Assembly (NCBI GenBank): GCA_021155965.1
Contig: JAJNBJ010000020.1
Coordinates: 1-64,000, forward strand
Length of the DNA stretch: 64,000 bases
DNA from: Flavipsychrobacter sp.
Lineage (GTDB): Bacteria; Bacteroidota; Bacteroidia; Chitinophagales; Chitinophagaceae
Direction of reading: 5' to 3'
Part shown: in pieces, positions 9,393 to 16,130 of the stretch
Numbering within the stretch: position 1 is the stretch's first letter
Layout of the letters: the number at the start of each line of letters is the position of its first letter
Translations under genes and position numbers: made by a program
The notes under the pieces: generated by a model
What the model saw: only the letters and a program-made list of their open reading frames with translations
Told to the model about the DNA's origin: nothing
The model's database searches: none

Positions 9393-10328
9393 TTATACTT
9401 GGTCTGTGAATGTTAATGTTACTATGTCGCCGTCCTGAAATCCTGTTGGTACTCCTAACCCTGTCCTGTCCCAAACGCCTGTACTTAAATTGAAATCAGG
9501 TAAGGATATATTTTGCTCATTATATACAAAAGGCAGTTCCATATTCTTGCCTGCCAAATATCCTGTTGAGGATGTTGTAACAAGCGGCTTTAATGTGTTA
9601 CCTGCTGCGTATTCCTGATACATATACAGCCCGTCCCCTACTGGTATTAAAAGGCTTGTATCGGGGCTTGTTTTTATATAAAGAACAACACTCTTTTGCA
9701 TTGGTTGTAACTGTTTTTGCTGCTGCGTGGTAAATATCTGCGGGTTGTATCTCAATTCAGCGCAAATCTTAAAACACATCTTTGGCTGCATGTTCTCGTG
9801 TAAAGCGTTTTTCTTCATTGCGCCGCTAAACCGCTCCAGCACTTTATCAACCTCCCTTACCGTTTCATGCACCGTAAAGCCACACCCGTTATTCTGCAAA
9901 AAGTTCTTTACATCGTTTATGGCTATCTCATCTAACCTGAACCCCGCTTGGTCGCTTATGCCGCCCGGTGTAATCTTTGACAAGTCGATGAAAAACATCC
10001 ATTCTACTTTCAGCACATCGTCCCTTACATCATTTTTGCGTATCGGGTCAACTTGATAAACGTATGATAGAACCGCCAATTTATCCTCAAAGAACAATCC
10101 GCCATTACTACCCCTGCTGCTGCTCGAAATGTAATCCCTGCTACTGTCGTTAAACGCTTGAGGGATATAGCCATCCTCTGTATGCACCCTGTAAACTCTA
10201 CCAAAACTCCGATAAAGCGAGGGGGTTAAACTTAGACCCCACCTGTTAAGCAGGTAATCATACAGTCTTGTTTGCGCATCCTGTATATATTTATCTGCTC
10301 CATAAGGGTAATCTAATAGATAGTTCAT
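9393..10328 (-). CDS. Hypothetical phage structural / head-tail junction protein
   Basis: This 311-aa protein lies between the capsid-side genes and the probable tube protein, the region that normally encodes head-completion and tail-terminator functions. It contains a central segment with a helix-rich HETVREVDKVLERFSG motif and no cysteine clusters. No family is recognised. It is separated from its neighbours by 33 and 11 bp and shares their orientation and composition. Confidence 0.5.
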   Translation of the reverse strand: MNYLLDYPYGADKYIQDAQTRLYDYLLNRWGLSLTPSLYRSFGRVYRVHTEDGYIPQAFNDSSRDYISSSSRGSNGGLFFEDKLAVLSYVYQVDPIRKNDVRDDVLKVEWMFFIDLSKITPGGISDQAGFRLDEIAINDVKNFLQNNGCGFTVHETVREVDKVLERFSGAMKKNALHENMQPKMCFKICAELRYNPQIFTTQQQKQLQPMQKSVVLYIKTSPDTSLLIPVGDGLYMYQEYAAGNTLKPLVTTSSTGYLAGKNMELPFVYNEQNISLPDFNLSTGVWDRTGLGVPTGFQDGDIVTLTFTDQV

Positions 10329-10339
10329 TTCATTTATTA

Positions 10340-11521
10340 CTATGGGTATCTGCCGTATGCTTCCTGTCGGCTCGGCATATCCCTTATATCAAATCCTTCG
10401 TACTGCCAGTTAATATCTCCACGGCTTGCACCTACAGGAACACTCATAGGCACGGGCTTAGGGCTGAAAACTGCATTTATACGCTTCAATTCACGTGCTA
10501 ACTGCTGCTTTAAACCTGATATATACGGGTTGCTGTTAAACTCACCGCTCTGCATATCAAGTGATGGGCTTAACCTGTTGGCTATATCCTGCATCACTCT
10601 TTGGTTGCCGTTTGCCCTGCTGGTGAATAATATCTGCTCAAGCACATTGATAGCCATTGTAAGCCCCCTAGCTTCATCAAACAGGCTCGCATTCTGAATA
10701 ATGGTTTGGGTATAGTCCCTGTATGTGCTTACCTCGAAATTGAACCCGTACGTTCTGAAGTTAGCCGATACGTTAGTCCTGTTGAAGTCAAGTGAACCAA
10801 CTTTTGCAGATTGAAAAGGGATAGCCCCAAGCATATCTGTGTTACTCCACATATTCAACTGCTCATCTATGGCGTGAACGCTGCCCAAATCAGACTGAAA
10901 ATACATTAAGTACCATATGCCGCCTATATTACCGTCAGCCGTGGCGCTATTAATGTAGTTCATCACCCAATCAAGCGATACGCGTACCTGCGTATTGGCT
11001 ACCGTTGTTACTGATTTGCTTTGAACGGGCGCTAGTATCAGGTCATTGAACAGGTACATATTGAACGTTACTGCCCCATCGAAAAGTAGCCCTATGCTAT
11101 CTATATTCACGGCGAAATCCCCGGGTGCGATATTAATACGATACCCAACCGCCAAATTATCATTAGGTATGATTATGCTTTGCCTGTATGCCAACCGTGT
11201 ATAGCATGTTTTATGCTCTATTAACTGTGGCTTATTCAGCACGGCATTAATCAACCTCGTAATAACCGCTTGGTCTTCATCCTGCAAAAGCTGGTTGAAC
11301 TGATTATCAGTTATCTCAGGGTTTTCCTGCGTTTCATAGTAGTTTTGTACCGTTACCGCCTTATGAAAACCCCTGTCATAGTACCGCCCGCAGGTTGCAG
11401 ATAGATTTGCCGCTGATAGCACAGGCATACCCGTTATGGTAGGCTGATGCCACCCCAAACGACCCTGAAACACGGGGAATATCCGTGCAAGGTCAAAGCC
11501 GTTTGAGATGGTTGCTGCCAT
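10340..11521 (-). CDS. Hypothetical phage virion protein
   Basis: This 393-aa protein of unknown function sits in the structural module after the major capsid and the exported protein. Its composition, rich in Asn, Gln, Ala and aromatic residues with few charged repeats, fits an assembled virion component such as a minor capsid or neck protein. No catalytic motif or membrane segment is present. It lies 10 bp downstream of the 177-aa exported protein gene. Confidence 0.5.
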   Translation of the reverse strand: MAATISNGFDLARIFPVFQGRLGWHQPTITGMPVLSAANLSATCGRYYDRGFHKAVTVQNYYETQENPEITDNQFNQLLQDEDQAVITRLINAVLNKPQLIEHKTCYTRLAYRQSIIIPNDNLAVGYRINIAPGDFAVNIDSIGLLFDGAVTFNMYLFNDLILAPVQSKSVTTVANTQVRVSLDWVMNYINSATADGNIGGIWYLMYFQSDLGSVHAIDEQLNMWSNTDMLGAIPFQSAKVGSLDFNRTNVSANFRTYGFNFEVSTYRDYTQTIIQNASLFDEARGLTMAINVLEQILFTSRANGNQRVMQDIANRLSPSLDMQSGEFNSNPYISGLKQQLARELKRINAVFSPKPVPMSVPVGASRGDINWQYEGFDIRDMPSRQEAYGRYP

Positions 11522-11531
11522 AGTAGTAGTA

Positions 11532-12065
11532 TTATCGTTGTGTGCTTACTGTTGCTGAGTGAGTTGCGGTTACTGTTCCGGTCTGTATTGTTTCGAGATA
11601 GTAATTATCAAACAAACAACCCGAACTACGCGGTATCTGCCATTTGGTTTTTACTGTCCCTGTCGGCACAACTGTATAAGTAGTTGCTACGCACCCGGCA
11701 CAATAAGTGGTATTACCCGTAATAGCTGTGCCTGTAACGGTTGCCGCCTGTGCTGCTGTAAGTTTGCGCCCGCCGTTGTTGTAGCCGTACAATTTTTGGC
11801 TTTCTGTCGCTACCGTGCCTGATATTACCCGGCGCGTAAGCTCAAAGGACATATCAAATCCCTCACCCACCCAAATGTAATCCCTGCCCGTGTCAGCGTT
11901 AGAGAGTGTATCGATGGCTTTTGCTGTGCCCTGTGGCGTTACAATATGCATCGCAGTAGTAAAGTACGGGCTTGCCCCGTTACCCTGCACCGTAGGCTGC
12001 CCGCTTTGCCCGTAAGCGAATACAGAGCAAAGGGATATTAAAAAGAGAACTATCAGATTTTTCAT
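11532..12065 (-). CDS. Exported protein encoded inside the phage structural module
   Basis: This 177-aa protein begins with a clear Sec signal peptide: MKNLIVLFLISLCSVFAYG, a Lys charge, a hydrophobic core and an AYG cleavage region. The mature part is Thr/Gly-rich and predicted beta, with three cysteines (CAGC near residue 121 and a Cys in SSGCLF). It lies between the major capsid gene (43 bp upstream) and the 393-aa virion gene, where secreted proteins are not expected. It could be a capsid decoration homologue with a hydrophobic N-terminus, or a true periplasmic protein made late in infection. The function is unknown. Confidence 0.65.
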   Translation of the reverse strand: MKNLIVLFLISLCSVFAYGQSGQPTVQGNGASPYFTTAMHIVTPQGTAKAIDTLSNADTGRDYIWVGEGFDMSFELTRRVISGTVATESQKLYGYNNGGRKLTAAQAATVTGTAITGNTTYCAGCVATTYTVVPTGTVKTKWQIPRSSGCLFDNYYLETIQTGTVTATHSATVSTQR

Positions 12066-12108
12066 TTTATTTTGGTTTAATAGTTTTAATAATTAGGGTT
12101 TGCAGCTA

Positions 12109-13179
12109 CTATGATACGCCTGCTATCTGTGATATTTCCATTACGGTGCTATCGCCTGCGGTGGACAATGGGGGTATTACATAGCCCATTGTGAGGGTAA
12201 GCTCCCATTGGTCAACAATGTCCTCGGGTGAGCCGCCTGTTGTGTCGGCGCTGGTGTCTGCCCTTTGTGAGTACATGGAAATGTCCGCTATAGCCTGCCC
12301 GCCAAACGGATCGTTGGCAGTTGTCAGGATACCGATTGAGCCGCCCTCGTCGCCGAAGTCGCCTTTTACGTTAAGCCCCTCATTCCAGCACAGACCCGCG
12401 AAAGCACCGGCTGGCATTGCTAGAACCGTACCTGCTGTGTAGTTGCTGTCAATATTCATCTGCGTGCGTGCGAAATTGCAGCCCGCAAACTGCCATGAAG
12501 TATTGGAATAGTTGCCTGTTCCTTGGTTCATGTAGTTCTCAATTTGCAGCGACTTTTGAACGTCCGCGATAATGTCGTATTCAGTATTGTAGTAAGAAGC
12601 GTACAAAGCCGCCTTTACATTGGCAATGAACAGAGATTGGTCGCCGCTCGAAAGCTCAAGGGCGTAGTTTGTATCATTCCAATTTGTTGCGCCTGCGCCA
12701 AAAGCAGATGCAAGTCGTGCCGCCATTGTAGCCTGCGAAAGCTGCACGCGGTTTGCGTACAGGTAAGCAAGCGCCAGAACATCCTGCCTTGTTTTCAGGT
12801 TCTTCCAAGCCATTTCGTATTGGTTGGCGAACATCTGAGTATATTTCTCAATGTTGTTGTATGCGATTTTGCGGGGCAGGCTGAACGTTTCTACAGTCTG
12901 TTGGTAGGTAACGTTTATTTTGCCGCTATCCCCGATGGTTCCTGTGTGGTTGTATGCTTTGGCTGTTGCGCTTCCTGCTGCGATGTTCTTGTTATAGATA
13001 ACATCTACGGTGCGCAAGGGGGAAACCCTTAGAGCCTGTGCGTCAGGAATAGAGATTGTTTGGTTCTTCAACGCCAAATCCATTACGGTAGGCATCTGCC
13101 TGCGTTGCTCCGGGGCGTTATACTTTTTGGTGACTATGGTTTGCCCATTAACGAGCGCACCTAAGGCGTAGTTTGCCAT
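12109..13179 (-). CDS. Major capsid protein
   Basis: This 356-aa protein is assigned as major capsid because it follows a scaffold-like gene, has the right size and has its own promoter. It contains an early segment with SIPDAQALRVSPLRTVDVIYN, a helix-rich middle (about 105-215) that could match the spine helix and A-domain of an HK97 fold, and a C-terminal beta region. The first residues (MANYALGALVNGQTIV) show no signal sequence. A roughly 115-nt leader with two hairpins precedes it. High, separately controlled expression would suit a major capsid protein. Confidence 0.7.
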   Translation of the reverse strand: MANYALGALVNGQTIVTKKYNAPEQRRQMPTVMDLALKNQTISIPDAQALRVSPLRTVDVIYNKNIAAGSATAKAYNHTGTIGDSGKINVTYQQTVETFSLPRKIAYNNIEKYTQMFANQYEMAWKNLKTRQDVLALAYLYANRVQLSQATMAARLASAFGAGATNWNDTNYALELSSGDQSLFIANVKAALYASYYNTEYDIIADVQKSLQIENYMNQGTGNYSNTSWQFAGCNFARTQMNIDSNYTAGTVLAMPAGAFAGLCWNEGLNVKGDFGDEGGSIGILTTANDPFGGQAIADISMYSQRADTSADTTGGSPEDIVDQWELTLTMGYVIPPLSTAGDSTVMEISQIAGVS

Positions 13180-13223
13180 TGTTGATAGGATTAAAAGGTT
13201 ATAGAAAATTGTTTTGGTAAACT

Positions 13224-13256
13224 ATACTACGCCGTAGTATTTTGGTGCGCCGCACC
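13224..13256 (-). promoter_or_regulatory. Two adjacent hairpins in the capsid mRNA leader
   Basis: ATACTAC/GTAGTAT with a 3-nt loop (13224-13240) is followed within 3 nt by GGTGCG/CGCACC with a 1-nt loop (13244-13256). Both lie in the transcribed leader of the capsid gene, 45-77 nt before the ATG. Such leader hairpins can stabilise mRNA or bind a regulator; which applies here is unknown. Confidence 0.45.
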
Positions 13257-13301
13257 GGAAGAAAGGTGTAAGTTGTAAACGCCGTTTATTTCTTACAGAT
13301 A

Positions 13302-13333
13302 CAAAATTGAATATAAATATTCATTCCACCAAA
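13302..13333 (-). promoter_or_regulatory. Candidate promoter of the major capsid gene
   Basis: On the minus strand, TTTG (13330-13333), 20 bp, then CAATTTTG (13302-13309). This is one mismatch from the Bacteroidota consensus TTTG-N19/20-TAnnTTTG. It lies just downstream of an intrinsic terminator, so capsid transcription would restart here. Confidence 0.55.
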
Positions 13334-13387
13334 AATATTTTTGGGATTGCCTAAGAAATGTTTGGAGGGGAGGCTAATTAAACGAGA

Positions 13388-13419
13388 AAAAAGCCCAGCC
13401 CCGCCATGTTGAGCTTTTT
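13388..13419 (-). terminator. Intrinsic terminator between small ORFs and capsid
   Basis: On the minus strand a 10-bp stem (AAAAAGCTCA paired with TGGGCTTTTT) with a 12-nt loop ends in a run of six T. It follows the 41-aa ORF by about 18 nt and precedes the capsid promoter. Confidence 0.7.
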
Positions 13420-13436
13420 AACAGGAGCCGCTTTCT

Positions 13437-13562
13437 TTATGCCAATTGTTTGGATAAATACTTTTTCTTCTTTTTGCTAAGACCAGCAAACACATCAATG
13501 GTTGTTATTTGAGAATAGCTGTATTTATTCCTCCTAAAATACCTTCTGCTGCGTGTGGTCAT
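13437..13562 (-). CDS. Micro-ORF c, 41-aa basic protein
   Basis: This 41-codon ORF (MTTRSRRYFRRNKYS...) is strongly basic, with an Arg-rich N-terminus and a run of five lysines. Its ATG overlaps the stop of the preceding micro-ORF in an ATGA (13559-13562), indicating coupled translation. It is the last of three overlapping tiny ORFs between two terminators. A nucleic-acid-binding role would suit its charge but is speculation. Confidence 0.55.
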   Translation of the reverse strand: MTTRSRRYFRRNKYSYSQITTIDVFAGLSKKKKKYLSKQLA

Positions 13563-13714
13563 AAATCAATAAGTTCCAAAATTTGGGGAGAAATACATTG
13601 AAGATAGCATTCTTTCGGGTGCTTTAATTGGGCATAGTACTCTGCGGGTTTTACCGTTAAAATGACATCCCGTAAATTAATTCCAGCGTCATATTGGTAG
13701 TGTATCTCATTCAT
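13559..13714 (-). CDS. Micro-ORF b, 51-aa protein
   Basis: This 51-codon ORF (MNEIHYQYDAGINLRDVILT...) overlaps micro-ORF a by 8 nt and micro-ORF c by 4 nt. It has a hydrophobic/aromatic pattern and two cysteines (CYLQC near 36-40). Its amino-acid pattern (PAEYYAQLKHPKECYLQCISPQ) looks coding. No family is recognised. Confidence 0.55.
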   Translation of the reverse strand: MNEIHYQYDAGINLRDVILTVKPAEYYAQLKHPKECYLQCISPQILELIDL

Positions 13715-13853
13715 CGTCCAAACGTTCTAAGGTTACGGGGTGGCGGTCTAAAGAAAAATAATGAAGCGCAATTATTACATTATCAATGGTTGCGCCATAT
13801 CTACGACAGTGCGCTTCAAACATTAACTTTAGATTGTACTCTACGATACTCAT
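13707..13853 (-). CDS. Micro-ORF a, 48-aa protein
   Basis: This 48-codon ORF (MSIVEYNLKLMFEAHCRRYG...) starts 22 nt after a terminator stem and overlaps the next ORF by 8 nt. It has an amphipathic helical N-terminus and an acidic C-terminus (LERLDDE). The chain of three coupled micro-ORFs is best explained as one expression unit reached only by read-through of the upstream terminator. The function is unknown. Confidence 0.55.
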   Translation of the reverse strand: MSIVEYNLKLMFEAHCRRYGATIDNVIIALHYFSLDRHPVTLERLDDE

Positions 13854-13875
13854 ACCTGCAAGTTACTGAAAAAAA

Positions 13876-13897
13876 GCTCACCTGAGAACAGGCAAGC
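13876..13897 (-). terminator. Terminator/attenuator before the micro-ORF trio
   Basis: On the minus strand GCTTGCCTG pairs with CAGGTGAGC (9 bp, two wobble pairs) around a TTCT loop, followed by seven T. It ends the transcript carrying the 65-aa gene. The micro-ORFs start only 22 nt later, with no room for a new promoter, so read-through probably sets their level. Confidence 0.65.
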
Positions 13898-13921
13898 CGA
13901 CAAGTGTTAAAGAAGAAAAAA

Positions 13922-14119
13922 TTAATCCATTACGTGTATTTCGTCATAGTTCCCGCCGCCCTTAGTTGAATGAGGCAATGCGCTTTCTATAGTCAATAAC
14001 TCCAAGCGAATAGCATGCATTTGCTTTGATAAAAACATAAATTCGTCAACGTCTTTAGTATACTCAATTCTATCTAATAAATACCTGTATTCCTGTTTTA
14101 ATTGCAAATATCCGTCCAT
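13922..14119 (-). CDS. Small coiled-coil phage protein, 65 aa
   Basis: This 65-aa protein is mostly predicted helix (residues 1-50) with heptad-like Leu/Ile/Tyr spacing and an acidic, Gly-containing tail. It lies 65 bp downstream of the scaffold gene in the same orientation and immediately before a terminator. Its size and position would suit a small head-assembly factor, but no family is recognised. Confidence 0.6.
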   Translation of the reverse strand: MDGYLQLKQEYRYLLDRIEYTKDVDEFMFLSKQMHAIRLELLTIESALPHSTKGGGNYDEIHVMD

Positions 14120-14184
14120 TGTGTATCTTTTAAAATAGCCAGCCCTAGAAAGAACCAGCCCTTATGAAAATGTACCCTGCATAC

Positions 14185-15012
14185 TTAGTTAAACATATCA
14201 AAACCCGGCTGTTTCGCATACTCAGCATAGAACGACATACCCTCAGGGGTTGCAATTCCTTTGCCGGGGTTATTCGCCTCCCATTCAGCCTCAACCGCCG
14301 ATTTGCTCATTAAGCCTGCTGCGGAGTTACCGCCAGATGGCTTTTGCGCTCCACCCCTGCCGCCTGATGGTGGCGTTACCGTTGGTGTCCATTTCTCTGC
14401 CGTCCATATAGCCGCTATCGCTTTATCTTCGGTCAATGGGGCATGTGTAGTCGGGTCTTTCATCACCTCACCGTTCTTTTTCCATACCACCCCTGTTTCT
14501 GTTTGCTCCGCCTGATAGCCGCGAATTTTGGCAAGCTCAAACGTTTCTTTAGGGGATAAGCCAAGGGAGTTAGCGGGCAGTTTGCCAAGGATATTCACTT
14601 CAAACATGCCTTGTTTCAGGGCTGTTTCCGCCTGCGCCTTCGCGGTTTCCAAGGCTGTTTTATCTGCAAGCAATGCGGCGTTCTGTTCCTGCAATGCTGT
14701 TAATTTAGTGTCCCCGGTAGCGTTGATAGCCGCTTTTATTTCCTTGCCTACATCGCCCCAACGGTCTGCGGAAATATCAAGCCCTGCATGTTTTTTCAGT
14801 TCTGTTTTTGCTATCTCAATAGCTTTCTTTTCGCCCGCCTTCTCTCCTTCTTTTACTTTTACATCATCACGGGCGGTAAGTTGCTCATCGGTCAGTATTG
14901 TACCGTCTGGAACGGTTATGTCTTTCTCGGCTGTGTCATTGTGTGCTGCTATAATTGCATCCACATCTATCCCGAGCTTCTTTAGTTTCTCTTTATGTTC
15001 AGCTTTTATCAT
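14185..15012 (-). CDS. Capsid scaffolding-type protein
   Basis: This 275-aa protein is Ala/Lys/Glu-rich. It has a long coiled coil in the middle (about residues 95-135, QEQNAALLADKTALETAKAQ) and a flexible Gly/Pro-rich segment near 215-235. This is the composition of phage scaffolding proteins, which fill the procapsid and are removed before packaging. It sits upstream of the major capsid gene as expected. There is no Ser-protease motif, so it appears to be scaffold only, not a scaffold-protease fusion. Confidence 0.7.
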   Translation of the reverse strand: MIKAEHKEKLKKLGIDVDAIIAAHNDTAEKDITVPDGTILTDEQLTARDDVKVKEGEKAGEKKAIEIAKTELKKHAGLDISADRWGDVGKEIKAAINATGDTKLTALQEQNAALLADKTALETAKAQAETALKQGMFEVNILGKLPANSLGLSPKETFELAKIRGYQAEQTETGVVWKKNGEVMKDPTTHAPLTEDKAIAAIWTAEKWTPTVTPPSGGRGGAQKPSGGNSAAGLMSKSAVEAEWEANNPGKGIATPEGMSFYAEYAKQPGFDMFN

Positions 15013-15052
15013 AAAATAGTTTTAAGTTGTGTTGGAATTAATGGGTTAGCAG

Positions 15053-15493
15053 TTATTTTTCGCTCTTGGGAATTTGCAGGACGTAGTAGAATATAGGATT
15101 GTTGTTGTCGCCTGCAATCTTCGCATAAAGAGCCCGGTTGAGCAATAGAACGTCTTTGAGGTAGGTTGTTGTTACCGTCCGCGGCTTGTTTTCGCGTAGT
15201 TCAAAGCCGTTTGGAACCATTGTATTATCTACCCGTGATTTAGGGAATAGCCTTTTCTCAATTGGCTTTACGTTCCACATCTCAAAAACGTACTGCTTAT
15301 TCGCATTAAGCCCGCCCGCCCTTCGCTGGTGTGGGTCGTCAGGGTCAATCACCTTGCCTTCTACAAGGTCAAGATACTTATTGTACATTTCGCCTTTCAT
15401 TTCGGCATAATTAAACTGCTCTAACCCGAGACCCTCGTTTAGATGCTTTTTGTCTGCAACAGCCCCGCTATTGCGTTGGTTTTGGTTTGCCAT
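15053..15493 (-). CDS. Hypothetical phage head protein
   Basis: This 146-aa protein lies between the portal-side genes and the scaffold. It begins with an Asn/Gln-rich flexible segment and contains a DPDDPHQRRAGG loop and a beta-rich C-terminal half. No signal peptide, membrane helix or catalytic motif is seen. Position suggests a head component; the function is unknown. Confidence 0.5.
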   Translation of the reverse strand: MANQNQRNSGAVADKKHLNEGLGLEQFNYAEMKGEMYNKYLDLVEGKVIDPDDPHQRRAGGLNANKQYVFEMWNVKPIEKRLFPKSRVDNTMVPNGFELRENKPRTVTTTYLKDVLLLNRALYAKIAGDNNNPIFYYVLQIPKSEK

Positions 15494-15502
15494 TTTTTAT
15501 AA

Positions 15503-15655
15503 TTATTGGTTTATTTTTTCATTCAACCTTTCAAGCTCCATCCCCAAAGCCTCTTTCTTTGCACCTTTCGCCTTACACCACTTTGCAAAGGTCTTGTTAT
15601 ACTCAGCTACCCATTTATCCGTGAGTTCTTTAGATATGATTATCTTACTTGCCAA
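15503..15655 (-). CDS. Small helical phage protein, 50 aa, TTG start
   Basis: This frame runs from a TTG at 15655, overlapping the end of the upstream gene by 11 nt, to TAA at 15503-15505. It encodes about 50 residues including KELTDKWVAEYNKTFAKWCK and a helical Lys/Glu-rich C-terminus. There is no ATG at a suitable place, so the start is uncertain. The gap it fills and its coding-like composition support it. Confidence 0.5.
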   Translation of the reverse strand: MASKIIISKELTDKWVAEYNKTFAKWCKAKGAKKEALGMELERLNEKINQ

Positions 15656-16127
15656 GGCGCTGCCCGTTTAGTTGTACAAGTTTGCTTTTTGTCTGTAGTT
15701 CCCGCTGGTCTCTTTTGGCTTTGTCCTCAGCGAATTTGCGGGCTTCTGCCATGTAGGGGGCTGCGATGGTGTTCCATTGATTTAAAAGGTAATCCCAATC
15801 CTCCCTTCTTTCAATATACATCTCAATATCAAGACATTCACCTGTCCCTAACAAACTATCTTTTGGAGGCAATGACTTAACCGCCTGTAACGCTACAAAC
15901 ATTTCCGGCATAAACCATTTACGCTCTAATGATGCATTTCTATACACCTGCTTATACTCCGAAAGGGAACAATCGAGCGTAGTTTCGGTATGGTATTTTA
16001 GGGCGTTAACAACGAAGGTGTTGAATGTTGGGACGTGTATTTTGTGCCGCTCTGTGTCAAAAATAAACTGCACATCCTTCAACAACTCCCCTAGCTTTTC
16101 ATTGTAAATTATATCGTATGGGTTCAT
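15645..16127 (-). CDS. Hypothetical phage head-module protein
   Basis: This 160-aa, mainly helical protein with a basic C-terminal helix (EDKAKRDQRELQTKSKL) starts 3 bp after the portal gene and shares its orientation. No family is recognised. Genes immediately after portal often encode small adaptor or minor head proteins; that remains inference. Confidence 0.5.
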   Translation of the reverse strand: MNPYDIIYNEKLGELLKDVQFIFDTERHKIHVPTFNTFVVNALKYHTETTLDCSLSEYKQVYRNASLERKWFMPEMFVALQAVKSLPPKDSLLGTGECLDIEMYIERREDWDYLLNQWNTIAAPYMAEARKFAEDKAKRDQRELQTKSKLVQLNGQRLGK

Positions 16128-16130
16128 AAG

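Noticed and set aside
13694-13885. Rightward 63-codon ORF
   Set aside because: It lies antisense to the micro-ORF trio and a terminator, has low-complexity composition and no promoter; the leftward frames are coupled and look coding.
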